Positions 51,328 through 60,300 of a stretch of DNA of 64,000 nt are shown here, piece by piece. The translations under genes were made by a program, and so were the position numbers. The stretch comes from Streptomyces abyssomicinicus (GTDB taxonomy: Bacteria; Actinomycetota; Actinomycetes; Streptomycetales; Streptomycetaceae): assembly GCF_008974245.1 (NCBI RefSeq), contig NZ_BBZI01000015.1, positions 1-64,000 on the forward strand. Reading direction: 5' to 3'. The first letter of the stretch is position 1. Each line of letters starts with the position of its first letter. The notes beneath the pieces were generated by a model. The model made no database searches. It worked only from the letters and a program-made list of their open reading frames with translations, and was not told where the DNA came from.

Positions 51328-54300
51328 GTGCACCTCAAAGCCCTGACCCTCCGCGGCTTCAAGTCGTTCGCGTCCGCGACCACGCTCCGGTTCGAGCCGG
51401 GGATCACCTGCGTGGTCGGCCCGAACGGCTCGGGCAAGTCCAACGTCGTGGACGCGCTGACCTGGGTCATGGGTGAGCACAGCGCCAAGTCGCTGCGCGG
51501 CGGCAAGATGGAGGACGTCATCTTCGCCGGGACCACCGGCCGCCCCCCGCTCGGCCGCGCCGAGGTCTCGCTGACCATCGACAACTCCGACGGCGCCCTC
51601 CCCATCGAGTACGCCGAGGTCACCATCACGCGGATCATGTTCCGCAACGGTGGCAGCGAGTACCAGATCAACGGCGACACCTGCCGCCTGCTGGACATCC
51701 AGGAACTCCTCTCCGACTCCGGCATCGGCCGCGAGATGCACGTCATCGTCGGCCAGGGCCAGCTGGACTCGGTGCTGCACGCCGACCCGATGGGCCGGCG
51801 TGCCTTCATCGAGGAGGCGGCCGGCGTCCTCAAGCACCGCAAGCGCAAGGAGAAGGCGCTGCGCAAGCTGGACGCCATGCAGGCCAACCTGGCCCGCGTC
51901 CAGGACCTCACCGACGAGCTGCGCCGCCAGCTCAAGCCGCTCGGACGGCAGGCCGCCGTGGCCCGCCGGGCCGCCGTCATCCAGGCAGACCTGCGGGACG
52001 CACGGCTGCGGCTGCTCGCCGACGACCTGGTCAGGCTGCGCGAAGCCCTCCAGGCCGAGGTCGCCGACGAGGCCGCCCTCAAGGAGCGCAAGGAGGCCAC
52101 CGAGGAGGAGCTGAGCAAGGCGCTGCGGCGCGAGGCGCTCCTGGAGGACGAGGTCCGCCGCCTCACGCCGCGCCTGCAGCGCGCCCAGCAGACCTGGTAC
52201 GAGCTCTCCCAGCTCGCCGAACGGGTCCGGGGCACCGTCTCGCTTGCCGACGCCCGGGTGAAGAGCGCCACCGCCGCGCCCGTCGAGGAACGCCGGGGCC
52301 GCGACCCCGAGGAGATGGAACGCGAGGCCGCCCGCGTCCGGGAGCAGGAGGCCGAGCTGGAGGCCGCCCTGGAGGCGGCCGAGCGCGCGCTGGAGGACAC
52401 CGTCGCCCACCGCGAGGAGCTGGAGCGCTCCCTCGCCGCCGAGGAGCGCCGCCTCAAGGACGTCGCCCGCGCCATCGCCGACCGCCGCGAGGGCCTGGCC
52501 AGGCTCAGCGGACAGGTGGGCGCCGCCCGCTCCCGGGCCGCCGCCGCCCAGGCCGAGATCGACCGCCTCACCGCCGCCCGGGACGAGGCGGAGGCCCGCG
52601 CCGTCGCCGCCCATGAGGAGTACGAGGCCCTCAAGGCCGAGGTCGACGGCCTGGACGCCGAGGACACCGAACTCGCCGACCGGCACGACCGGGCGAAGGC
52701 CGCCCTCGCCGACGCCGACACCGCCCTGACCACCGCCCGTGACGCCCTCACCGCCGCCGAACGCGAACGCGCCGCCACCCGCGCCCGGCACGACGCGCTC
52801 GCCCTGGGCCTGCGCCGCAAGGACGGCACCGGCGCCCTGCTCGACGCCCGGGACACCCTCACCGGAGTCCTCGGCCCCGCCGCCGGGCTCCTCACGCTCA
52901 CCCCCGGCCACGAAGCCGCCCTCGCCGCCGCCTTCGGGGCCGCCGCCGACGCGGTGGCCGCCGCCTCGCCCGCCGCGGCCGCCGAGGCACTGCGCCTGCT
53001 GCGCAAGCAGGACGCCGGCCGCGCGGCGCTCCTGCTCGCCGGAGCCGCCGAGGACCAGGACCCCGCCGCCCGCCACGACCGGTGGCCGCACGCCGCCGAC
53101 CTGGTGGCCGGCCCCGACGAGCTGATGCCCGCCGTCCGCCGCCTGCTGCGCGGCGTCGTGGTGGTCGACTCCCTGGACGACGCCGAGGAACTGGTCCGGG
53201 CCCGCCTTGACCTCACCGCCGTCACCGCCGAGGGAGACCTGCTTGGCGCCCACTACGCGCACGGCGGCTCGGCCGCCGCCCCCAGCCTGCTCGAGGTGCA
53301 GGCCTCCGTCGACGAGGCCGCCGCCGCCCTCCAGGACCTGGAGGGCCGGTGCGAGGAACTCGCCGAGGCGCAGGGCCTGGCCGCGGAGCGCCGCACGGAG
53401 TGCGCCGCCCTGGTGGAGGAACTGGGGGAGCGGCGCCGGGCCGCCGACCGGGAGAAGTCCGGCGTCTCCCAGCAGCTAGGACGTCTGGCCGGCCAGGCCC
53501 GCGGCGCCGCGGGGGAGGCCGAACGCGCCGCCGCGGCCACCGCGCGCGCCCAGGATGCGCTGGAGAAGGCGCTCATCGACGTGGAGGAGCTGGCGGAACG
53601 CCTGGCCGTCGCCGAGGAGATGCCGGTCGAGGACGATCCCGACACCTCGGCACGCGACCGGCTCGCCGCCGACGGGGCCAACGCCCGGCAGACCGAGATG
53701 GAGGCCCGGCTCCAGCTGCGCACCCACGAGGAGCGGGTCAAGGCGCTGGCCGGCCGCGCCGACTCGCTGGACCGCGCCGCCCGCGCCGAACGCGAGGCCC
53801 GGGTCCGCGCCGAACGCCGCAGGGCCCGGCTGCGCCACGAGGCCGCCGTCGCCGGGGCGGTCGCGTCCGGGGCCCGGCAGCTGCTCGTCCACGTCGAGGT
53901 CTCGCTGGACCGGGCCGACCGGGAACGCGCCGCAGCCGAGGCCGCCAGGACCCGGCAGGAACAGGAGCTCGCCGCCGCCCGCGGCGCGGGACGCGACCTC
54001 AAGGCCGAACTCGACAAGCTCACCGACTCCGTCCACCGGGGCGAGGTGCTCGGCGCCGAGAAGCGGCTGCGGATCGAGCAGCTGGAGACCAAGGCGCTCG
54101 AGGAGCTGGGCGTCGAGCCGCAGGCCCTGGTCGCCGAGTACGGCCCCGGCCAGCCCGTGCCGCCGTCCCCTCCGGCCGAGGGGGAAGCACTGCCCGAGGA
54201 CCCCGAGCACCCGCGCAACCGGCCCCGGCCGTTCGTCCGCGCCGAGCAGGAGAAGCGGCTGCGGGCCGCCGAGCGCGCCTACCAGCAGCTGGGCAAGGTC

Positions 54301-54882
54301 AACCCGCTCGCGCTGGAGGAGTTCGCCGCACTGGAGGAACGCCACCAGTTCCTCAGCGAGCAGCTGGAGGACCTGAAGAAGACCCGCTCCGACCTGCTCC
54401 AGGTCGTCAAGGAGGTCGACGAGCGGGTCGAGCAGGTCTTCACCGAGGCGTACCGGGACACCGCCCGGGAGTTCGAGGGCGTCTTCGGGCGGCTCTTCCC
54501 CGGCGGCGAGGGACGGCTGATCCTCACCGACCCCGACAACATGCTCACCACCGGCGTGGAGGTCGAGGCCCGGCCGCCGGGCAAGAAGGTCAAGCGGCTC
54601 AGCCTGCTCTCCGGCGGTGAGCGGTCCCTGACGGCGGTGGCCCTGCTGGTCTCCATCTTCAAGGCCCGGCCCAGCCCGTTCTACGTGATGGACGAGGTCG
54701 AGGCCGCCCTCGACGACACCAACCTCCAGCGGCTGATCCGGATCATGCAGGAGCTCCAGGAGTCGTCCCAGCTGATCGTGATCACCCACCAGAAGCGGAC
54801 GATGGAGGTCGCCGACGCGCTGTACGGCGTGTCCATGCAGGGTGACGGCGTCTCGAAGGTGATCAGCCAGCGGCTGCGGTAG
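51328..54882 (+). CDS. smc: Chromosome segregation SMC protein
   Basis: A 1184-residue SMC ATPase. N-terminal head with Walker A GPNGSGKSN, a long coiled coil, a hinge near residues 500-640 (GPAAGLLTLTPGHEAALAAAFG), return coiled coil, then the signature LLSGGERSLTAVALL and Walker B YVMDEVEAALDD. It forms condensin with ScpAB. I chose GTG 51328 because HLKALTLRGFKSF follows at once as in other SMCs; TAAAGT at 51313 suggests a leaderless start. ATG 51289 would add 13 residues. The hinge is followed by a short linker instead of the long insert I recall in S. coelicolor. Confidence 0.96.
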   Translation: MHLKALTLRGFKSFASATTLRFEPGITCVVGPNGSGKSNVVDALTWVMGEHSAKSLRGGKMEDVIFAGTTGRPPLGRAEVSLTIDNSDGALPIEYAEVTITRIMFRNGGSEYQINGDTCRLLDIQELLSDSGIGREMHVIVGQGQLDSVLHADPMGRRAFIEEAAGVLKHRKRKEKALRKLDAMQANLARVQDLTDELRRQLKPLGRQAAVARRAAVIQADLRDARLRLLADDLVRLREALQAEVADEAALKERKEATEEELSKALRREALLEDEVRRLTPRLQRAQQTWYELSQLAERVRGTVSLADARVKSATAAPVEERRGRDPEEMEREAARVREQEAELEAALEAAERALEDTVAHREELERSLAAEERRLKDVARAIADRREGLARLSGQVGAARSRAAAAQAEIDRLTAARDEAEARAVAAHEEYEALKAEVDGLDAEDTELADRHDRAKAALADADTALTTARDALTAAERERAATRARHDALALGLRRKDGTGALLDARDTLTGVLGPAAGLLTLTPGHEAALAAAFGAAADAVAAASPAAAAEALRLLRKQDAGRAALLLAGAAEDQDPAARHDRWPHAADLVAGPDELMPAVRRLLRGVVVVDSLDDAEELVRARLDLTAVTAEGDLLGAHYAHGGSAAAPSLLEVQASVDEAAAALQDLEGRCEELAEAQGLAAERRTECAALVEELGERRRAADREKSGVSQQLGRLAGQARGAAGEAERAAAATARAQDALEKALIDVEELAERLAVAEEMPVEDDPDTSARDRLAADGANARQTEMEARLQLRTHEERVKALAGRADSLDRAARAEREARVRAERRRARLRHEAAVAGAVASGARQLLVHVEVSLDRADRERAAAEAARTRQEQELAAARGAGRDLKAELDKLTDSVHRGEVLGAEKRLRIEQLETKALEELGVEPQALVAEYGPGQPVPPSPPAEGEALPEDPEHPRNRPRPFVRAEQEKRLRAAERAYQQLGKVNPLALEEFAALEERHQFLSEQLEDLKKTRSDLLQVVKEVDERVEQVFTEAYRDTAREFEGVFGRLFPGGEGRLILTDPDNMLTTGVEVEARPPGKKVKRLSLLSGGERSLTAVALLVSIFKARPSPFYVMDEVEAALDDTNLQRLIRIMQELQESSQLIVITHQKRTMEVADALYGVSMQGDGVSKVISQRLR

Positions 54883-54997
54883 GCGGGGCGGCGGTCACCG
54901 GCGGGCGGGGCGCGCGACCCGCCTCCGGACTCCCGGGGAAGAACCACGGCGCGCGCCCCGGGCGGCGTGCGCCCCATGGCCGATACTGGGACGCGTT

Positions 54998-56206
54998 ATG
55001 GACACCGTCATCCTTGCCGTAGTCATCGCGGTGGTGGCCCTCGTCGCCTTCGCCGGCCTCCTCGTCGGCGGCCGGCGCAAGAAGCAGCTGCCCCCGCCGC
55101 CACCGTCCGCGCCCGACATCACCGCCCCGCCGGCCGAACCGAAGGCCGGTGAGGAGGCCGAGACACCGGGGGACGAGGAGCGCCGCACGACCGAGGAGGC
55201 CGACCTCCCCGGATCGCCCACCGGCGCCACCCTGGTCGAAGAAGTCCCGGTGGAGCCCGCCGCCCCGGCGGTCGAGGTTCCCGAGCCCACCGCCGGCCGC
55301 CTGGTCCGGCTGCGCGCCCGCCTGTCCCGTTCGCAGAACGCGCTGGGCAAGGGCCTGCTGACCCTGCTCTCCCGCGAGCACCTCGACGAGGACACCTGGG
55401 AGGAGATCGAGGACACGCTCCTCACCGCCGACGTCGGCGTCCAGCCCACCCAGGAGCTCGTGGAGCGCCTGCGCGAGCGGGTCCGCGTGCTCGGCACCCG
55501 GACCCCGGAGGAGCTGCGGAACCTGCTCCGCGAGGAGCTGCTGCAGATCCTCAACCCCGAGTTCGACCGGTCCGTGAAGACCGACGCCAAGGAGGGCACC
55601 CCCGGGGTGGTCATGGTCGTCGGAGTCAACGGCACCGGCAAGACCACCACCACCGGCAAGCTGGCCCGCGTCCTGGTCGCCGACGGCCGGACCGTGGTGC
55701 TCGGCGCGGCGGACACCTTCCGCGCGGCCGCCGCCGACCAGCTGCAGACCTGGGGCGAGCGGGTCGGCGCCCACACGGTGCGCGGCCCGGAGGCCGGCGA
55801 CCCGGCCTCCGTCGCCTTCGACTCCGTCAAGGAGGGCATCGCCACCGGGGCCGACGTGGTGCTGATCGACACCGCCGGCCGTCTGCACACCAAGACCGGT
55901 CTGATGGACGAGCTCGGCAAGGTCAAGCGGGTCGTCGAGAAGCAGGCCCCGCTGGACGAGGTGCTGCTGGTGCTCGACGCCACCACCGGTCAGAACGGCC
56001 TGGTGCAGGCCCGGGTGTTCGCGGAGGTCGTGAACATCACCGGCATCGTGCTCACCAAGCTCGACGGCACGGCCAAGGGCGGCATCGTGATCGCCGTCCA
56101 GCGCGAGCTGGGGGTGCCGGTCAAGCTGGTCGGCCTCGGGGAGGGGGCCGACGATCTGGCGCCGTTCGAGCCGCAGGCGTTCGTCGACGCGCTGATCGGG
56201 GACTGA
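54998..56206 (+). CDS. ftsY: Signal recognition particle receptor FtsY
   Basis: A 402-residue SRP receptor GTPase. An N-terminal membrane helix (1-23) and an acidic Pro/Glu linker precede the N domain (about 100-180) and G domain (GVNGTGKTTTTGKLA, DTFRAAAADQL, DTAGRLHTK, TKLDGTAKGG). It receives ribosomes bound by Ffh at the membrane. The ATG is 10 nt after GATACT with no Shine-Dalgarno. It follows smc by 115 nt, a common core pairing. Confidence 0.96.
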   Translation: MDTVILAVVIAVVALVAFAGLLVGGRRKKQLPPPPPSAPDITAPPAEPKAGEEAETPGDEERRTTEEADLPGSPTGATLVEEVPVEPAAPAVEVPEPTAGRLVRLRARLSRSQNALGKGLLTLLSREHLDEDTWEEIEDTLLTADVGVQPTQELVERLRERVRVLGTRTPEELRNLLREELLQILNPEFDRSVKTDAKEGTPGVVMVVGVNGTGKTTTTGKLARVLVADGRTVVLGAADTFRAAAADQLQTWGERVGAHTVRGPEAGDPASVAFDSVKEGIATGADVVLIDTAGRLHTKTGLMDELGKVKRVVEKQAPLDEVLLVLDATTGQNGLVQARVFAEVVNITGIVLTKLDGTAKGGIVIAVQRELGVPVKLVGLGEGADDLAPFEPQAFVDALIGD

Positions 56207-56302
56207 TCCCGGAGCCGCCGCGCTCCTCCGACGCCCGCTCACCCGCCCCCGGGTCAGCGGGCGTCCGCCATCCCGGACCCCACCCGTCCCGCCCCGCCCG
56301 CC

Positions 56303-56426
56303 GGCCATCGTGCCGCCACGCGGCGCACAGCTCACGCCCTCCCGTGCTGCGGGCAATCGTGCCGCCGTGCGGTGCGCAGCTCACGCCCTTCCGTCTGCGG
56401 GCAATCGTGCCGCTAAGGGCGGCACG
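56303..56426. repeat. 48-bp tandem repeats and hairpin after ftsY
   Basis: Two full 48-bp copies (56303-56350, 56351-56398) with a shared ATCGTGCCGCC...GCAGCTCACGCCCT pattern, and the start of a third. In the third the unit turns into a perfect hairpin CGTGCCGC-TAAGG-GCGGCACG (56406-56426), a possible ftsY terminator. Confidence 0.75.
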
Positions 56427-56540
56427 GGTGGGCGCAGGCCTCACGTACGCACGCGACGGCTCGCTCCGCGGAGGTTGAGCCCCTGGGAAGGGGGCGGGTC
56501 GGGGGATGAACAGTGCTGTCCGCACGGGTTGCTCGGGGTC

Positions 56541-56983
56541 GCCGCGGTGAGGTCACGTGCGTACGGCACCGCAGGGCTTGCGCATGGTGGATGGGACCGC
56601 TCGCCGCGGAGGGCGCCGCCCTGCGCCCGCCCGTGCCGCCCCCTGGGCGACCCAGCCGCCCGCAGAATGGTCGGGCAGAGCCCGCGGGGCGGCGGGGCAG
56701 GCGGCCGCGGGGCGGCGGGGCAGGCGGCCGCGGGGCGGCGGGGAAGGCGTCTGTAGAACGGTCGGGCAGGAGCCCGCGGGGCGGTGGAGCAGGAGCCCGC
56801 GGGCCGGCGGGGCAGGCGGCCGCGGGGCGGTGGGGAAGGCGTCTGCAGAACGGTTGGGCAGGCGCCCGCGGGGCGGTGGGGCATGTGTCCGCGGGAGGGG
56901 GCGAGATGCTTGCCGCGGTGAGGTCAGGTGTGTCTGGCACGGCCCGCTTGCGCGTGGTGGGGGCGGACCGCTCGCCGCCGAGG
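56541..56983. repeat. Pair of ~72-bp direct repeats flanking the minisatellite
   Basis: 56541-56613 and 56912-56983 align over their length: both begin GCCGCGGTGAGGTCA and end ACCGCTCGCCGC(G/C)GAGG, with scattered substitutions between. They enclose the 23-bp array, so unequal exchange between them could delete or multiply it. Confidence 0.7.
56673..56901 (+). repeat. 23-bp minisatellite, ten copies, with 92-bp higher-order period
   Basis: Units start at 56673, 56695, 56718, 56741, 56764, 56787, 56810, 56833, 56856 and 56879 (first unit 22 bp). Most begin GGGCAGG and end GGGGCGGYG. A distinct variant, GGGAAGGCGTCTG then AGAACGGT, occupies units 4 and 8, and a similar AGAATGGTC sequence precedes unit 1. 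So every fourth unit is the variant: a 4 x 23 = 92-bp higher-order repeat. Confidence 0.9.
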
Positions 56984-57068
56984 CCGGGGCCCGCGCGCGG
57001 GGCGGCCGGTCAGCCGCCTGCAGGAGGCTCGTGCTGGGCTGGAGGGAGGACCGGACGCCCGCGGGGCG

Positions 57069-57773
57069 CTACGGGCAGGGGGAGCGGTGGGCCGCGTAGG
57101 CGAGGGTGCCGAGGAGGAGCCGCGCGGCAGGCAACCCCGCGGCGGACTCCAACGCCGGATGCCGCAGCCACCGCACCGCCCCCCGCCCCCCACGGTCCGA
57201 CGGCGGCGCCGTCACGTACGCCCCGGCCCCCAGCGCCCGCACCGCACCGGGCCGCGCCGCGGCGGCCCCCACGTCGTCCAGCCCCATCCGGTACAGCAGC
57301 TCCGGCAGCTCCGCGGCGGCCCCGGGGGCGACGAAGAACTGGGCACGCCCCTCGGGCGTGACCGTGACCGGCCCCACCGGCAGCCCCATCCGCTCCAGCC
57401 GCACCACGGCCAGCCGCCCGGCCGCCTCCGGCACCTCAAGGACGTCGAACGCCCGCCCGACGGGCAGCATCACGGCGGCTCCGGGGTGTTCGGCCCAGGC
57501 CCGGGTCACGTCGTCGAGGGTCGACCCGGCGCGAACCTCGGAGGCGAACTCCAGCGGATGCGCCCCCGGCGCGGCGCACTCGGCGCGCCCGCAGGAGCAG
57601 TCCCCGCCACCCGCCGCCACCCGCGCACCCGGCACGACGTCCCAGCCCCAGAGGCCGGTGAACTCGGCGACCGCGGTGCAGTCGGAGGAGCGGCCCCGTC
57701 GGCGCGCGCCGACGCGCGCCCCGGACCGCGTGCCGGAACGGATCTCCCGCATACCGCCGATCGTGAAGCCCAT
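57069..57773 (-). CDS. Bifunctional primase/polymerase-domain protein
   Basis: A 234-residue protein with the prim-pol N-terminal pattern: WDVVPGARV, a cysteine cluster CSCGRAECAAPGAHP, and GAAVMLPVGRAFDVLEVP. Related small proteins near nsdA are annotated as primase/polymerase domain proteins; the catalytic aspartates are not clearly visible here (FDVLEVP is the nearest), so polymerase activity is doubtful. GGAGGGGG precedes the ATG. It ends beside the repeat region. Confidence 0.7.
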   Translation of the reverse strand: MGFTIGGMREIRSGTRSGARVGARRRGRSSDCTAVAEFTGLWGWDVVPGARVAAGGGDCSCGRAECAAPGAHPLEFASEVRAGSTLDDVTRAWAEHPGAAVMLPVGRAFDVLEVPEAAGRLAVVRLERMGLPVGPVTVTPEGRAQFFVAPGAAAELPELLYRMGLDDVGAAAARPGAVRALGAGAYVTAPPSDRGGRGAVRWLRHPALESAAGLPAARLLLGTLAYAAHRSPCP

Positions 57774-58359
57774 GCCCCCTCCAACGGGTCCGCCGCGTGG
57801 GTGGTTACGTGCCGGAGGCTCGCCATGACGTGTGGTGACGCTGCGTTGCGACTACCCGCCGTATCGTCCCGGCTCGCCCGGTTCGCGCCGCGCGTGGATG
57901 CGAACGAGGTGGCGCGTGCGGCTTCTCGCGCCCCCTGCGCGCATCGAGCTCCTATCCGGGAGCCCGGACAGGTTTCCGACGTCGCGGGTCAAGTGAATCG
58001 CGGGCAATGGCGCCAGAGTTCATCCGAAGGGGTGGCGAAAGGTGGCGTTTACCGAACCAGCGTGGCTGGAGCGGTGATCGGAAGGCTACGTTGAGTATGC
58101 AAGGCTTGTGGCACATGCCCGCTCGGGGTTGCCGGAAGCACCTTTCGATCGGCGCGTCGGGCGTATTGTCGGTGGAGTCCGGTGACGGAGAGTGACCGCA
58201 GGGTCCTTCTCGGAAGGCGTGCGGCGGCGAGGCTCCCGGAATGCGAGGGAATCCCGCCGAACCGAGGGACGGTCCGGCGGCGTTCTGGTAGGGCTGTTTG
58301 CAGACATGACAGGGCCTGAGCGGGTCCGACAGGTCTCAGGGATGGATGGGGGCGTTCCA
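57774..58359. other. 586-nt gap upstream of nsdA
   Basis: The gap separates the divergent prim-pol gene and nsdA. TATTGT at 58164-58169 could be a -10 element, without a clear -35. The nsdA frame is open from 58192, but the first 50 codons lack a ribosome site. I see no repeat or RNA gene. Confidence 0.4.
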
Positions 58360-59826
58360 GTGAGCGGCAACGGCGAAGGCGGGACGAACGCTGAGAAGCG
58401 CCCCAACGAGCTGCTCAACTCGTGGTTCGTGCGCAGTGGCTGGTCCAAGGGCGAACTGGCCCGCCAGGTGAACCGCCGCGCCCGTCAGCTCGGGGCCAAC
58501 CACGTCTCCACCGACACCTCGCGGGTCCGCCGCTGGCTGGACGGCGAGAACCCGCGCGAGCCCATCCCGAGGATCCTCTCCGAACTGTTCTCCGAGCGTT
58601 TCGGCTGTGTCGTCGCCGTCGAGGACCTGGGCCTGCGCGCCGCCCACCAGGCGCCCTCCGTGGCCGGCGTCGACCTGCCCTGGACCGGCCCGCAGACGGT
58701 GGCGCTGCTCGGCGAGTTCTCCCGCAGCGACCTGATGCTGGCCCGCCGCGGCTTCCTCGGCACCTCGCTCGGCCTGGCGGCGGGGCCTTCGCTGATCGAG
58801 CCGATGCAGCGCTGGCTGGTGCCCTCCCCGGCCTCCCCCGTGGAGGCGCCCCCGCCCTCCACCCGGCGCGGCGGGCTCTCCGGGCCGGAGCTGGACCAGC
58901 TGGCGAGCACCGTCGAGATGTTCCGCCAGTGGGACGCCCAGTGCGGCGGAGGCCTGCGGCGCAAGGCGGTCGTCGGCCAGTTGCACGAGGTCACCGACCT
59001 GCTCCAGGAGAGCCACCCCGAGCCGACCGTCCGCCGCCTCTTCGGCTTCGCGGCCGAGCTCGCCGAGCTCGCCGGGTGGATGAGCTACGACGTGGGCCTC
59101 CAGCCCACCGCCCAGAAGTACTTCGTGCTGGCCCTGCACGCGGCCAAGGAGGCCGGGGACAAGCCGCTCGGCTCGTACATCCTCTCCTCGATGAGCCGGC
59201 AGATGATCCACCTCGGCCGGCCCGACGACGCCCTGGAACTCATCCACCTCGCCCAGTACGGCAGCCGCGACTGCGCGAGCCCCCGCACCCAGGCCATGCT
59301 GTATGCGATGGAGGGCCGCGCCTACGCCAACATGGGCCAGCCCGGCAAGTGCAAGCGCGCGGTCCGGATGGCGGAGGACACCTTCGCCGACGCGGCGGAC
59401 TGGGACGAGCCGGACCCGGACTGGATCGGGTTCTTCACCGAGGCCGAGCTGCACGGCGAGAACTCGCACTCCTTCCGCGACCTCGCCTATGTGGCGGGCC
59501 GCAGCCCCATCTACGCCTCCATGGCGGAGCCGCTGATGTTGAAGGCCGTCGACCTCTTCGCCAAGGACCCAGACCACCAGCGCTCCTACGCGCTCAACCT
59601 GGTCGGCATGGCCACCGTGCACCTGCTGCAGAGCGAGCCGGAGCAGAGCGCCGTGATGCTGGGTCAGGCGATGAAGGTCGCCAAGAAGGTCCGCTCGGAG
59701 CGGGTCAACACCCGGATCCGCAAGACGGCCGACACGGCAGCGCGCGACTACAAGGAACTCCCCGCCGTCCGCGACATCACCCGGATGCTGGCGGAGGAAC
59801 TCCCGGAGGCCGTCGAAGCGGTCTGA
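58360..59826 (+). CDS. nsdA: Regulator of development and antibiotic production NsdA
   Basis: A 488-residue protein with an N-terminal helix-turn-helix-like segment (WSKGELARQVNRRARQLG) and C-terminal TPR-like helices (MSYDVGLQPTAQKYFVLALHAA, GQPGKCKRAVRMAEDTFAD, in part). In S. coelicolor nsdA represses sporulation and antibiotic synthesis. The GTG at 58360 follows GGGGG by about 8 nt and begins SGNGEGGTNAEKRPNELLNSW, the usual N-terminus; ATG 58342 would add six residues. Confidence 0.9.
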   Translation: MSGNGEGGTNAEKRPNELLNSWFVRSGWSKGELARQVNRRARQLGANHVSTDTSRVRRWLDGENPREPIPRILSELFSERFGCVVAVEDLGLRAAHQAPSVAGVDLPWTGPQTVALLGEFSRSDLMLARRGFLGTSLGLAAGPSLIEPMQRWLVPSPASPVEAPPPSTRRGGLSGPELDQLASTVEMFRQWDAQCGGGLRRKAVVGQLHEVTDLLQESHPEPTVRRLFGFAAELAELAGWMSYDVGLQPTAQKYFVLALHAAKEAGDKPLGSYILSSMSRQMIHLGRPDDALELIHLAQYGSRDCASPRTQAMLYAMEGRAYANMGQPGKCKRAVRMAEDTFADAADWDEPDPDWIGFFTEAELHGENSHSFRDLAYVAGRSPIYASMAEPLMLKAVDLFAKDPDHQRSYALNLVGMATVHLLQSEPEQSAVMLGQAMKVAKKVRSERVNTRIRKTADTAARDYKELPAVRDITRMLAEELPEAVEAV

Positions 59827-60300
59827 CCGGCCCGTACGGCAGTTTGCGGCCGGCCGGTGCGGCATCCCGCCCACCGCCGCCCGCCCAGCGTCACCCCACC
59901 GCCCGCGCAGCGCCCCGCCGGTCCTCCGGCCCGCGGTGGGCACAGCACGACCCACCCCGTTCTCCGGCCGCGGCCGGCCCTCCCGAACTGCCCGACTCGG
60001 CTCCCCCGCCAGGTCATCGGAAGGCCGCCGCGGCCGGCTTGCATACGCGTCTTCCCCGGCGCGCGCTCCCCCCGCCGCGGGCCGCCGGAGCCCGAGGACG
60101 GCCGGGGCGAGCGGCACACCCAGTTCATGGACGCGTAACACGCACAGCTCCTTCGTCACCGGTGCGAAACAACGCGGGGGCATGGCCGAAACGGTGCTGC
60201 GTCAATCTCATGGCCAACGGCAGGGCGAACGACAGGCCCACCACCTCCCACTCCGCCCAGGTAGCCCGCACGGGCCGCGACCCACGACGAGGAGACGCCG
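59827..60300. other. 474-nt gap between nsdA and amtB
   Basis: The first 300 nt are GC-rich with no frame of note and no clear terminator. The last 170 nt hold the GlnR-like box at 60135 and the amtB leader with AGGAG at its end. Confidence 0.5.
60135..60170 (+). promoter_or_regulatory. GlnR-like box upstream of amtB
   Basis: GTCAC (60155-60159) and GAAAC (60166-60170) are exactly 6 nt apart, an ideal GlnR half box. GTAAC at 60135-60139 could be the first a-site, but it starts 20 nt, not 22 nt, before GTCAC and its own b-site (AGCTC) is poor. GlnR is the known activator of amtB-glnK-glnD in Streptomyces when nitrogen is low. Confidence 0.6.

Larger units (their letters stand above)
56207..57068. 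other. 862-nt non-coding repeat region
   Basis: It contains two 48-bp repeats, a hairpin, a 23-bp minisatellite and flanking 72-bp direct repeats, each annotated. Many frames are open on both strands because of GC content, but the 23-bp period is not a multiple of three, codon use is repeat-driven, and no ribosome site fits, so I treat it as non-coding. Confidence 0.7.

Noticed and set aside
56673..56901. CRISPR array
   Set aside because: The units are contiguous with no unique spacers, and no cas gene is near.
56413..56940. Proline-rich minus-strand frame (175 codons) and plus-strand frames in the minisatellite
   Set aside because: A 23-bp period rotates the frame so all frames look alike; open reading is a GC effect.
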